From: Myroides oncorhynchi
GTDB taxonomy: Bacteria; Bacteroidota; Bacteroidia; Flavobacteriales; Flavobacteriaceae
NCBI RefSeq assembly: GCF_020905415.1
Contig: NZ_JAJJMP010000001.1
Span: 711,501 to 775,500 of the forward strand
Reading direction: 5' to 3'
Length of the DNA stretch: 64,000 nt
Below are positions 12,195 through 19,574 of the stretch, piece after piece (the first letter of the stretch is position 1; each line of letters starts with the position of its first letter). Below the pieces are notes generated by a model that was given only the letters and a program-made list of their open reading frames with translations, did not search any database and was not told the origin of the DNA. The position numbers and the translations under genes are program-made.

Positions 12195-12221
12195 CACATC
12201 TCTATTGGAAGCAAAGATGTG
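12195..12221 (-). promoter_or_regulatory. hairpin plus T-run between nusG and rplK
   Basis: CACATCT (12195-12201) pairs with AGATGTG (12215-12221). On the transcript the stem is followed by CCAAATTTTTTT, ending a few bases before the rplK start. The structure could be a weak terminator/attenuator, or part of an L1-binding leader as known for L11 operons elsewhere; the second reading is inference. Confidence 0.45.
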
Positions 12222-12233
12222 ATTATTGTAACA

Positions 12234-12785
12234 TTATAATTTTTCTACTTGTGTAAAACTTAACTCTAACGGTGTTTTTCTTCCAAAAATCTTAACCATT
12301 ACTTCTAGTTTACGTTTTTCTTCATTAATGTTTTCGATTGTACCATCGAATCCATTGAATGGTCCATCGATAACTTTCACTGACTCTCCAACTTCATAAG
12401 GAATTAATCCTGCCTCAACTTTAACAGCTAGTTCATCAACTCTACCTAACATTCTGTTTACTTCAGACTCACGTAAAGGAAGTGGATCTCCACCTCTTTC
12501 ACCTCCTAAGAAACCAATAACACCTGTTATCGATTTAATAGCATGAGGAACTTCTCCTGTTAAGTTAGCTTCAATCATAACATAACCCGGAAAGTAAACA
12601 CGTTCTGTAGTTTTCTTCTTCCCATCTTTTACAGTAACTACTTTTTCAGTAGGTACTAATACTTGTGATAAGTAATCTGATAAACCTAAGCGAGCTATCT
12701 CAGTTTCGATATAATTCTTAACCTTATTCTCCTGTCCACTTACCGCACGAACCACATACCATTTTTTGACACTTGTATCAGCCAT
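12234..12785 (-). CDS. nusG: transcription termination/antitermination factor NusG
   Basis: A 183-residue protein with the NGN domain (KKWYVVRAVSGQENKVKNYIE, then ERVYFPGYVMIEANL) and a C-terminal KOW domain (GESVKVIDGPFNGFDGTIEN). NusG binds RNA polymerase and couples it to Rho or the ribosome. It is placed 18 bp behind secE, as usual. Confidence 0.98.
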   Translation of the reverse strand: MADTSVKKWYVVRAVSGQENKVKNYIETEIARLGLSDYLSQVLVPTEKVVTVKDGKKKTTERVYFPGYVMIEANLTGEVPHAIKSITGVIGFLGGERGGDPLPLRESEVNRMLGRVDELAVKVEAGLIPYEVGESVKVIDGPFNGFDGTIENINEEKRKLEVMVKIFGRKTPLELSFTQVEKL

Positions 12786-12803
12786 AATTTATTCTTTATT
12801 TCT

Positions 12804-13001
12804 CTAAGCAGTCGCCCAATTATAAAATACCCCTAATGCTCTTCCGAACGCAGTGTCTACACCCCACGTTGCTAAAGAAAACAAAATTGCAAAAATAGCA
12901 ACTATTATAGTGTATCGCTGAACTTCTGACCACGGAGACCAAGTAACATTACTTTTTAACTCTGTGAAAGCATCTGATATGTAATTAAAAACCTTTGCCA
13001 T
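12804..13001 (-). CDS. secE: protein translocase subunit SecE
   Basis: A 65-residue single-span membrane protein. It has an amphipathic N-terminal part (YISDAFTELKSNVTWSPWSE) and one transmembrane helix (YTIIVAIFAILFSLATWGVD), the minimal SecE form. It is part of the SecYEG channel and sits in the standard trnW-secE-nusG order. Confidence 0.96.
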   Translation of the reverse strand: MAKVFNYISDAFTELKSNVTWSPWSEVQRYTIIVAIFAILFSLATWGVDTAFGRALGVFYNWATA

Positions 13002-13017
13002 GTTAATATTGTTTTTG

Positions 13018-13088
13018 CACGGGTGGAGGGATTCGAACCCCCATCAACGGTTTTGGAGACCGCTATTCTACCCTTGAACTACACCCGT
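13018..13088 (-). tRNA. trnW: tRNA-Trp (CCA anticodon)
   Basis: The cloverleaf can be drawn by hand. The acceptor ACGGGTG pairs with CACCCGT, the discriminator is G, the anticodon CCA lies in the loop CTCCAAA, and the T arm contains GGTTCGAATCC. No encoded CCA tail. It lies between tuf and secE. Confidence 0.95.
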
Positions 13089-13147
13089 TTGTTAATAAAA
13101 GTCAGTGGCCTTAACCACTGACTTTAATGTTTATTTATCCTAAATAA

Positions 13148-14335
13148 TTAGTCTAAAATTTCAGTTACCTGACCAGCACCAACTGTTCTACCTCCTTCAC
13201 GGATAGCAAAACGTAGTCCTAATGATAATGCGATTGGGCTTAATAACTCAACATTGATAGTTAAGTTATCTCCAGGCATAACCATCTCTACTCCTTCTGG
13301 TAATTGGATAGTTCCAGTTACGTCAGTTGTACGTACGTAGAACTGTGGACGGTAGTTGTTATGGAATGGAGTGTGACGTCCACCTTCTTCTTTTTTCAAG
13401 ATATAAACCTCAGCTTTGAATTTAGCGTGTGGTTTTACTGAACCTGGTTTACAAATAACCATACCACGACGGATATCAGTTTTGTCAATACCTCTCAATA
13501 ATAAACCTACGTTATCTCCAGCTTCTCCACGGTCTAAGATTTTACGGAACATCTCAACTCCTGTTACAGTAGAAGTTAATTTGTCAGCTCCCATACCGAT
13601 GATCTCTACTGGATCTCCTGTATTAGCAACTCCAGTTTCGATACGTCCTGTAGCAACAGTTCCACGTCCTGTAATTGTAAATACATCTTCAACTGGCATT
13701 AAGAATGGTTTCTCATTGTCACGCACTGGCTCTTCGATCCAAGCATCAACTTCATCCATTAAATGTAATAATGCATCAACCCATTTTTGCTCTCCGTTTA
13801 ATGCTCCTAAAGCAGAACCTTGAACTACTGGTCCATTATCACCGTCATATTGGTAGAAAGATAATAAATCTCTAACTTCCATTTCAACTAGCTCTAATAA
13901 CTCAGCATCATCAACTAAGTCAACTTTGTTTAAGAACACAACGATTCTTGGAATACCTACTTGGCGTCCTAAAAGGATGTGCTCACGTGTTTGTGGCATT
14001 GGTCCATCAGTAGCAGCAACTACTAAGATAGCACCATCCATTTGAGCAGCACCAGTAACCATGTTTTTCACATAATCCGCGTGACCTGGACAGTCAACGT
14101 GTGCATAGTGACGATTTTTTGTTTGGTACTCTACGTGTGAAGTATTAATTGTAATACCACGTTCTTTCTCTTCTGGAGCATTATCAATTGAATCAAATGA
14201 ACGAGCTTCTGAGAATCCTGCATCAGCTAATACTTTAGTAATAGCAGCAGTAGTTGTAGTTTTACCGTGGTCAACGTGTCCGATAGTACCGATGTTTAAG
14301 TGCGGTTTCGAACGGTCAAAAGTTTCCTTTGCCAT
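13148..14335 (-). CDS. tuf: translation elongation factor EF-Tu
   Basis: A 395-residue GTPase that delivers aminoacyl-tRNA to the ribosome. The G1 motif GHVDHGKT is at residues 19-26, and DCPGH, NKVD and the C-terminal beta-barrels ([31 protein letters not shown]) are present. It is downstream of three tRNA genes and upstream of trnW-secE, the ancient tufB arrangement. A TTG-N16-TATATTTG promoter lies in front of it. Confidence 0.98.
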   Translation of the reverse strand: MAKETFDRSKPHLNIGTIGHVDHGKTTTTAAITKVLADAGFSEARSFDSIDNAPEEKERGITINTSHVEYQTKNRHYAHVDCPGHADYVKNMVTGAAQMDGAILVVAATDGPMPQTREHILLGRQVGIPRIVVFLNKVDLVDDAELLELVEMEVRDLLSFYQYDGDNGPVVQGSALGALNGEQKWVDALLHLMDEVDAWIEEPVRDNEKPFLMPVEDVFTITGRGTVATGRIETGVANTGDPVEIIGMGADKLTSTVTGVEMFRKILDRGEAGDNVGLLLRGIDKTDIRRGMVICKPGSVKPHAKFKAEVYILKKEEGGRHTPFHNNYRPQFYVRTTDVTGTIQLPEGVEMVMPGDNLTINVELLSPIALSLGLRFAIREGGRTVGAGQVTEILD

Positions 14336-14372
14336 GATTTAATAATTTAATCTTAGTTATATAATTAGTGTT

Positions 14373-14399
14373 CAAATATAATAAAAAAACCTGAGCCAA
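14373..14399 (-). promoter_or_regulatory. candidate tuf promoter overlapping the trnT(GGU) 3' end
   Basis: On the minus strand a TATATTTG (14380-14373) matches the Bacteroidota -7 consensus TAnnTTTG, with TTG at 14399-14397, 16 nt upstream. The TTG lies in the last bases of the tRNA-Thr gene. The leader from box to tuf ATG is 37 nt. tuf may therefore be transcribed both from this site and by read-through from the tRNAs. Confidence 0.55.
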
Positions 14400-14465
14400 T
14401 GACGGGATTTGAACCCGTGACCTCTTCCTTACCAAGGAAGCACTCTACCCCTGAGCTACACCGGC
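14394..14465 (-). tRNA. trnT: tRNA-Thr (GGU anticodon)
   Basis: The acceptor GCCGGTG pairs with CATTGGC (two G-U pairs), discriminator T. The anticodon stem CTTCC/GGAAG encloses the loop TTGGTAA with anticodon GGT. T arm GGGTTCAAATCCC. No encoded CCA. Confidence 0.95.
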
Positions 14466-14484
14466 AGATGTCTCTTATTCTCTG

Positions 14485-14565
14485 TGGGGAGAGCAGGATT
14501 CGAACCTGCGAAGGTTACCCAACGGATTTACAGTCCGTCCTCGTTGGCCGCTTGAGTATCTCCCC
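14485..14565 (-). tRNA. trnY: tRNA-Tyr (GUA anticodon)
   Basis: The acceptor GGGGAGA pairs with TCTCCCC, discriminator A. The anticodon stem carries CTGTAAA with anticodon GTA, followed by a long variable arm as expected for this class II tRNA (81 nt in total). T arm AGGTTCGAATCCT. Confidence 0.95.
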
Positions 14566-14595
14566 TCAATCTATTGTCTGTCTTATTTTTCTTTG

Positions 14596-14669
14596 AGCCG
14601 ATGGAGGGACTCGAACCCACGACCTGCTGATTACAAATCAGCTGCTCTAGCCAACTGAGCTACACCGGC
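14596..14669 (-). tRNA. trnT: tRNA-Thr (UGU anticodon)
   Basis: The acceptor GCCGGTG pairs with CATCGGC, discriminator T. The anticodon stem GCTGA/TCAGC encloses TTTGTAA with anticodon TGT. T arm GGGTTCGAGTCCC. First gene of the tRNA-tuf block. Confidence 0.95.
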
Positions 14670-14682
14670 AAATGACTCAATA

Positions 14683-14718
14683 GAAAAAGTCCGCTATTTC
14701 TAACGGACTGCAAATGTA
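14683..14718 (-). terminator. hpf terminator with an overlapping promoter for the tRNA-tuf block
   Basis: On the minus strand AGTCCG (14709-14704) and CGGACT (14693-14688) form a stem followed by TTTTT, an intrinsic terminator for the xerC-hpf transcript. Directly upstream lies TACATTTG (14718-14711), a match to TAnnTTTG, with TTG at 14744-14742. A transcript starting some 6 nt after this box would lack most of the 5' arm and so would escape the terminator. Confidence 0.6.
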
Positions 14719-14762
14719 TATATTTTATTGATTAAAAAAAACAATTTACTTATTTTTTTAAA

Positions 14763-15062
14763 TTAATGAGCTTTCATTTTCTCTTTGTGTTTCACAACTA
14801 ATCTCTCCAAAGCATCTGCTCCAGCATCAACCCCTTCTTCAAAACTTTTGCAGGTTTTCTTAACAATCATTTCATCTCCGGGAACCAATAATTTTATCTC
14901 AGTTGTTTTATTTTCTTTGTCCGCACTGTTTTCTAATTTAAAGAATACATCAACTGAAACTATTTTATCATAAAACTTTTCAATCTTAGACAAACGTTCA
15001 TTTGAAAAATCTACCAACTTACGATCAACATTAAAATTAATTGCTTGAATGTTCACTTTCAT
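14763..15062 (-). CDS. hpf: ribosome hibernation promoting factor (short HPF/RaiA type)
   Basis: A 99-residue protein of the sigma-54 modulation/S30EA family. It has the beta-alpha-beta-beta-beta-alpha pattern (MKVNIQAINFNVDRKLVDFSNERLSKIEKFYD ... KLLVPG ... CKSFEEGVDAGADALERLVVKHKEK, quoted in pieces). It has no C-terminal dimerisation domain, so it is the short form that inactivates or protects ribosomes in stationary phase. It starts 19 bp behind xerC and is probably cotranscribed with it. Confidence 0.93.
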   Translation of the reverse strand: MKVNIQAINFNVDRKLVDFSNERLSKIEKFYDKIVSVDVFFKLENSADKENKTTEIKLLVPGDEMIVKKTCKSFEEGVDAGADALERLVVKHKEKMKAH

Positions 15063-15081
15063 AATTAACGGTTTTAAAAGG

Positions 15082-15984
15082 TTATTTTTTACTATTCTTC
15101 CCTCTCGGATGCGAACTTTGATAAACTTTCTTTAACTCTCCAAGATTAATCTGTGCATAACCCTGAGTAGTTGATAAGCTTTCATGCCCCATTAATTCTT
15201 TTATTGAATTAATATCAGCCCCACCTTCTAAGAGGTGTGTTGCAAACGAATGACGTAACATATGAGGACTCTTCTTTTCCTTTGATGTTATATTACTAAA
15301 GTAACCATTTATAATTCGATACACAAACATTTCATCTACTTTATTCCCTGAAACTTTTGTTAAAAAAGCCTTCTGCCCGACATCTTCTCCAACTACTTTG
15401 CGTCTTGCTATCACATATTTTTTCAAAACCTCTTCTAAACTACTCAACATAGGAACGATACGTTCTTTTGCTCCTTTTCCATAAATTTTAACTTGGTGCA
15501 AATAAAAATCAACATCATCTACATCGATAGCGACAAGCTCAGCCCTACGCAATCCCAAACAATACAACATCTCTATAATCACTAAATCCCGTAAGCTTTC
15601 AAAATCCTCCTTACCTACAAACAAAGCGCGTACTTCCTCTATCTCCTTTACAGAAAAAGGCAATTGCAACTTTTTCTCTACTTTCAAAGAACGATGTAAA
15701 AAAAGCGGGTTCGTGTCCACAGCTTCGATGCGAAGCAAAAACTTATAAAACGAACTCAGAGCACTAGTTTTTCTATTAATAGAACGACTAGTCAACCCTC
15801 TTTCAGACAATTCTACTATCCACAAACGCACCCCTTCATACCCCTTCATCAGATAGTCCATTGACAAATCCTCCATAAAAAGGAGAAAATCACCTATATC
15901 CCCTTTATATGCCTCTACCGTTTTATCAGAATACTTTCGCTCTTTCTGAATATACTCAATAAACTTTTCTAAATTTTCTGACAT
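15082..15984 (-). CDS. xerC: tyrosine recombinase XerC/XerD type
   Basis: A 300-residue site-specific recombinase, most likely the housekeeping enzyme that resolves chromosome dimers. An N-terminal SAM-like core-binding domain (residues 1-90) precedes the catalytic domain. All active-site residues are present: Arg146 (CLGLRRAEL), Lys170 (YGKGAKER), His241 and Arg244 (HMLRHSFATH), His267 (LMGHESLS) and Tyr276 (TTQGYAQI). The ATG at 15984 directly follows the T-run of the rpsU terminator, and hpf follows 19 bp downstream. There is no integrase-like extension and no att site nearby, so a mobile-element integrase is unlikely. Confidence 0.9.
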   Translation of the reverse strand: MSENLEKFIEYIQKERKYSDKTVEAYKGDIGDFLLFMEDLSMDYLMKGYEGVRLWIVELSERGLTSRSINRKTSALSSFYKFLLRIEAVDTNPLFLHRSLKVEKKLQLPFSVKEIEEVRALFVGKEDFESLRDLVIIEMLYCLGLRRAELVAIDVDDVDFYLHQVKIYGKGAKERIVPMLSSLEEVLKKYVIARRKVVGEDVGQKAFLTKVSGNKVDEMFVYRIINGYFSNITSKEKKSPHMLRHSFATHLLEGGADINSIKELMGHESLSTTQGYAQINLGELKKVYQSSHPRGKNSKK

Positions 15985-16027
15985 AAAAAAACCGTTGCAA
16001 CAAAGTTAATACTTTATTACAACGGTT
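15984..16027 (-). terminator. rpsU terminator with a promoter-like box in its loop
   Basis: On the minus strand AACCGTTG (16027-16020) pairs with CAACGGTT (15998-15991), followed by a run of seven T that touches the xerC start codon. The loop contains TAACTTTG (16008-16001), which fits TAnnTTTG and could start xerC-hpf transcripts that lack the 5' arm of the terminator. No clear -33 TTG at the right distance was seen. Confidence 0.65.
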
Positions 16028-16049
16028 ACATTTTTTATTCAATTACTTA

Positions 16050-16244
16050 CTAGATTTCTACTGCATCTCTTAAGTGTTGAACATATGCAGCTTTTTGCAT
16101 CTTGTCTCTTTTAACTACAGACGGTTTATGGAATGCCTGACGAGATCTTAACTGACGTAAAGTTCCTGTTCTGTCAAATTTTCTTTTATAGCGCTTAAGT
16201 GCTCTATCAATATTTTCTCCGTCTTTAATTGGAATGATTAACAT
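16050..16244 (-). CDS. rpsU: 30S ribosomal protein bS21
   Basis: A 64-residue basic protein, MLIIPIKDGENIDRALKRYK onward, with the S21 signature (KFDRTGTLRQLRSRQAF). I chose the ATG at 16244 because it gives the conserved N-terminus; the frame could start four codons earlier at a GTG inside the Shine-Dalgarno sequence, which is implausible. In Bacteroidota ribosomes bS21, with bS18 and bS6, holds the anti-Shine-Dalgarno tail of 16S rRNA. A strong AGGAGG precedes this gene, unlike every other gene in the window. It has its own promoter and terminator. Confidence 0.95.
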   Translation of the reverse strand: MLIIPIKDGENIDRALKRYKRKFDRTGTLRQLRSRQAFHKPSVVKRDKMQKAAYVQHLRDAVEI

Positions 16245-16254
16245 GTTTTCATAC

Positions 16255-16261
16255 ACCTCCT
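16255..16261 (-). promoter_or_regulatory. strong Shine-Dalgarno sequence of rpsU
   Basis: AGGAGGT on the minus strand (16261-16255), with 11 nt between AGGAGG and the rpsU ATG. A second out-of-frame ATG (16252-16250), 3 nt behind AGGAGG, opens a four-codon ORF (MKTC, stop) that overlaps the rpsU start. Confidence 0.85.
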
Positions 16262-16274
16262 CTCATTAGTGGTG

Positions 16275-16304
16275 CAAAAGTAAAACTTTTTTTATTCATC
16301 ACAA
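16275..16304 (-). promoter_or_regulatory. rpsU promoter
   Basis: TTG (16304-16302), a 19-nt spacer and TACTTTTG (16282-16275) on the minus strand, an excellent match to the Bacteroidota primary sigma consensus TTG-N(17-23)-TAnnTTTG. The start site would fall near 16269, leaving a short leader that contains the Shine-Dalgarno sequence. Confidence 0.75.
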
Positions 16305-16338
16305 TAAAAATATCAATTTTTATTGTTTTTTTTTCAAT

Positions 16339-16707
16339 CTACCCTATAGTCATCATGACAAGTGGCATACAGAAACTTAAAATCATCGAAATTATTGTAT
16401 ACAAAAAATAGCTCATCATACCTTTAAAAGCAGTATCTATTAAACCATTATCTCTGCTCTCTAAAGCATTCTTCGCTTTAGAAGAAAAAGTAAACAAACC
16501 TACAGCTGCTAAAACTTGAACCGCTAAAACTATCAAATTAAATAGACCGTAAATAACACTTAACTTAAATCCTGAGAAAACATTTATAATTGAAAACGCT
16601 GCTCCAATAAATCCAAGTACTGCTAAAAACATTCCCCAACTAGAAATGCTTTTGATATAATTCTGTGCATTAACTGTAAATGCCAGTTTTTTATTTTCAA
16701 ATTCCAT
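16339..16707 (-). CDS. small membrane protein, DUF5362-like (copy A2)
   Basis: A 122-residue protein with three or four predicted membrane spans (SWGMFLAVLGFIGAAFSII, YGLFNLIVLAVQVLAAVGLF, FLYTIISMILSFCMPLVMM). A cytosolic loop FSSKAKNALESRDNGLIDTA resembles loops in its upstream neighbour (GLKDLKTYF context) and in the pair at 27.3-28.1 kb. The pattern fits the DUF5362-type family, function unknown. It starts 26 bp behind the related gene at 16734 and is probably cotranscribed. Confidence 0.7.
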   Translation of the reverse strand: MEFENKKLAFTVNAQNYIKSISSWGMFLAVLGFIGAAFSIINVFSGFKLSVIYGLFNLIVLAVQVLAAVGLFTFSSKAKNALESRDNGLIDTAFKGMMSYFLYTIISMILSFCMPLVMMTIG

Positions 16708-16733
16708 ATTTGTTATTTTTTAAAATTCTTATA

Positions 16734-17213
16734 CTATAATCCACTTAGTCCAGCCATAAGCATACCTCCAAATGCAATAACTGCAAGTATGACAAATACA
16801 ATTGAAACTATTGCCAATATTCCACATCCCATGAAATAAGTCTTCAAGTCTTTTAATCCCAATTCTAAACTCTGATTGTCTTCATTCATTATCCCCGAAG
16901 TTGTCTGAGATCCAAAACGAAGTAACTTAACCATTAAGAATATGAATATTACCGTAAATACCAGTAAAAACAATCCTAAGAAAGTAAAAACTCCTGCTCC
17001 TAACAGAGCCATTCCTGGCACCATACTAGCCATAGAAGAACCTCCGACCATAAATCCTAAAGAAGCTAGAACTAGAATGAATGCAAAGACAAATCCTATT
17101 ATACTTATTCCTTTAGTATAAGAACTAGTTTTTTCTAAATGAAACCTAGTTTCTGTTGGAACTGTAATAAGCTCCCTGTCATCTACCATGTTGTTAAAAT
17201 CCATTTCAATCAA
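16734..17213 (-). CDS. small membrane protein, DUF5362-like (copy A1)
   Basis: A 159-residue protein with an N-terminal cytosolic stretch followed by four hydrophobic segments (GISIIGFVFAFILVLASLGFM, LLGAGVFTFLGLFLLVFTVIFIFL, CGILAIVSIVFVILAVIAF). The loop RFGSQTTSGIMNEDNQSLELGLKDLKTYF matches the size and position of the loop in the neighbouring gene. Probably a heteromeric pair with the gene downstream, by analogy with the second pair in this window. Function unknown. Confidence 0.7.
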   Translation of the reverse strand: MIEMDFNNMVDDRELITVPTETRFHLEKTSSYTKGISIIGFVFAFILVLASLGFMVGGSSMASMVPGMALLGAGVFTFLGLFLLVFTVIFIFLMVKLLRFGSQTTSGIMNEDNQSLELGLKDLKTYFMGCGILAIVSIVFVILAVIAFGGMLMAGLSGL

Positions 17214-17703
17214 TTTTTTTAAATATTAAATCAGGATTAAAGATACTTAATTTTATGTTAATACAAATATTTGTTAATAAAAAAAACAACTATAACTATA
17301 AAAACCATTACCTCAACAAGTATATTCCCGTAATTATCAAAATATTAAATAATTTCAATAACCTTTTAACCTTAACAAAATCTTCAACACTTCTTCAATA
17401 TTTCTACATAGTTAAGTCTACAATAACCCTTTTTCTTGAAACAATATTGAAGTAGTCTTGGCATATTCTTGAATATCTTGTCCTTTACATAACACAAAAG
17501 TCAACTTCACATCTTTTATGGCTACACCTACAAAAAGTATAGACATCACCAAACTCATTGTTTTTATAAAAACACTTATTATTTTCACAGTACAATTATA
17601 CTAAAGCACCATAAGGCATCTATAGATATTTTTGGAGCTTTGTTTATTATTCTATTAAAGTAAAGAGAAATCAACAAAACCTTGTTATCCATTTTACTTC
17701 TAC
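17214..17703. other. 490-bp AT-rich gap with one weak small ORF
   Basis: No convincing gene. On the minus strand 17558-17418 encodes a 46-residue frame beginning MSLVMSILFVGVAIKDVKLTFVL (quoted as MSLVMSILFVGVAI + KDVKLTFVLCKG), which looks like a hydrophobic start followed by a short polar tail. It has no recognisable promoter and could be a remnant of a secreted-protein gene. I see no RNA gene or strong terminator here. Confidence 0.3.
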
Positions 17704-18447
17704 TTAATTCTCCGCTAACCAACTCTTAAATTCACCTACTCTTTCTCTACTCACAATTACCTCGTCTGCATAATTCTTCATAGACAGTTTTAATCGGGAA
17801 GTAGATAATTGTATAATCTGTTCTATATAATCGATACACACTACTTGAGATCTATTTACTCGAAAGAATTTCTCTGGATTAACCATTTTTACAGCTGCTT
17901 CTATAGAGCCTTCTTCTAACAGATGAGCCCTTCCTTCTACTGTAGAGATATACACCCCTCTATCTTCTCTATAAAAACACACTACCTCATCTACCAACAC
18001 CATTTTAATCTGCATACCTACCTTTATCATTAGCCGTTTAGCATAGTTATTCCCTCCAATACTTTGCCTTAGACTTTCTACTGTTTGCGTAGTATTGCGT
18101 TGTTGGGCTTTGTACTTATTAATAGCTCCTAACAACTCTGTTGACTCTATCGGTTTAAGTAGATAATCAACACTGTTTAGCTTAAATGCCTTAATAGCAT
18201 AGTGATCAAAACTCGTAACAAAGATGATAGCACTTTTAACTTCTATTTGTTCGAATATCTCTAATGACAGCCCATCTGCCAACTGTATATCCGCAAAAAT
18301 CAAATCAGGTTGCTCATGCTGTACAAACCAAGGGATAGCCTCACTTACAGAATACAGCGTATGCTGAACTTCTAATCCAAGCTTTTCTAATTCTCTACTT
18401 AATAACCTCGCAGCAGGTTTCTCGTCTTCTATAATTACTATTTTCAT
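17704..18447 (-). CDS. LytTR-type response regulator
   Basis: A 247-residue two-component regulator. The receiver domain occupies residues 1-120 with acidic pocket E7/D8, phospho-acceptor Asp53 (LIFADIQLADG) and Lys98 (YLLKPIE). The C-terminal LytTR DNA-binding domain starts near residue 140 (LMIKVGMQIKMVLVDEVVCFYRE, then FFRVNRSQVVCIDYIEQI). It overlaps the histidine kinase stop by one base (TGATG), so the two are translationally coupled. Its likely targets include the receptor and TPR genes upstream, whose promoters share an element (inference). Confidence 0.93.
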   Translation of the reverse strand: MKIVIIEDEKPAARLLSRELEKLGLEVQHTLYSVSEAIPWFVQHEQPDLIFADIQLADGLSLEIFEQIEVKSAIIFVTSFDHYAIKAFKLNSVDYLLKPIESTELLGAINKYKAQQRNTTQTVESLRQSIGGNNYAKRLMIKVGMQIKMVLVDEVVCFYREDRGVYISTVEGRAHLLEEGSIEAAVKMVNPEKFFRVNRSQVVCIDYIEQIIQLSTSRLKLSMKNYADEVIVSRERVGEFKSWLAEN

Positions 18448-19538
18448 CAGCTATCTTTTCTAACCAGAGGTATTCTAACACTAAAACTATCTTCTAAATC
18501 TTTTATCACGATATCTTGTTTAAACAACAACATGCTTCGCTTAGACAAATTCTGTAATCCTAATCCAGTCGAATCTACTTGCTTTGGTTTTGCACATTTC
18601 TCATTACACAACACCAATCCGTTCTCTCCTATTCTCAATTCTACACGAATCTTCCCTTCTGAAGGAATAGTATTATGCTTCACCACATTCTCTATTAATA
18701 TCTGCAAACTCAATGTTGGTACTTCTACATCACCATATTTAAATACCTTATCATCAATGCTAAAATCAATAGCATCGTCGTATCTCACATTCAATAAATA
18801 TACATAATCCGCTATAAACTTCAGCTCATCAGATAGCGCACACGACGTATAATCAAGCTTCTCTAACACATAGCGATATATCTTGGAGAACGATCGGGCG
18901 AATTGTTCCGCCTTCACAGGGTCTTCCTGAATAGTGCTAATCAGCACGTTCATATTATTAAACAAGAAGTGTGGTGATAACTGCTCTTTCATACTCGCTA
19001 TCTGACTTTTTTGTAACGCTATCTCAATCTCTTTATTTTTCAATTCCAACAATCTCATCTGATCATTATAGGCAAATACAAATACAACAAGTAAAATAAA
19101 TACACTAATCAACACAATAGCTAAAAAATTGCCAAAACGCATATGGTCTCCATTATAAAAATCTGTAAAAGAAAGATCATAAAAGAGATTGAGCATTATG
19201 GCTAAAAACAAGTAATAGGACACAACAGAAGTTACCATTCCATTTATAAAGAATGCTATATTACTAGCCTTTTTACTCAGCAGTCCATTTATCTTCTTCT
19301 CATGTCTTTCTATTCCCCAAGAGACAAAACTACTTGTAACGAAATTAGCCAAATAAATAAGTACAGATAAAACAAATGAGAAGAATGTAGCCTTCTGAAA
19401 ACGAGTATTGCCAAACAACTCAAAAAAGCTCATTCCTTTATCTTGAAAAGAAAAATACGATATCGTTAAACTTAAGATTATTCCAAAGCTGGTAGCTAAT
19501 AGAATATGTCGACGCCAATTAATAACCATAGTTCCCAT
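18447..19538 (-). CDS. sensor histidine kinase, LytS/YehU type (His_kinase family)
   Basis: A 363-residue membrane kinase. There are four predicted N-terminal transmembrane helices (within residues 11-29, 50-70, 92-120, 137-157), then a coiled-coil linker and the PF06580-type phosphoacceptor motif with His190 (LSPHFLFNNMNVL). The N-box (LQILIENVVKHN) and G-box (GLGLQNLSKR) of the ATPase domain follow. No separate periplasmic sensor domain, so it probably senses through the membrane or a partner. Cognate to the response regulator immediately downstream. Confidence 0.92.
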   Translation of the reverse strand: MGTMVINWRRHILLATSFGIILSLTISYFSFQDKGMSFFELFGNTRFQKATFFSFVLSVLIYLANFVTSSFVSWGIERHEKKINGLLSKKASNIAFFINGMVTSVVSYYLFLAIMLNLFYDLSFTDFYNGDHMRFGNFLAIVLISVFILLVVFVFAYNDQMRLLELKNKEIEIALQKSQIASMKEQLSPHFLFNNMNVLISTIQEDPVKAEQFARSFSKIYRYVLEKLDYTSCALSDELKFIADYVYLLNVRYDDAIDFSIDDKVFKYGDVEVPTLSLQILIENVVKHNTIPSEGKIRVELRIGENGLVLCNEKCAKPKQVDSTGLGLQNLSKRSMLLFKQDIVIKDLEDSFSVRIPLVRKDS

Positions 19539-19574
19539 GTATAAAAATCTAAATTACAACAAAGACAGTAACAA

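Noticed and set aside
14399..14596. Plus-strand frame across the tRNA genes
   Set aside because: It is a translation of the reverse complement of tRNA-Thr and tRNA-Tyr, a well-known spurious call.
15082..15984. Phage or island integrase, or a phase-variation invertase for the SusC genes
   Set aside because: Length, domain layout and position beside rpsU and hpf fit housekeeping XerC; no att site or invertible promoter was seen near it or near the SusC genes.
17255..17455. Plus-strand 66-residue frame in the gap before the response regulator
   Set aside because: Asn/Lys/Ile-rich translation of AT-rich DNA without promoter or homologous look.
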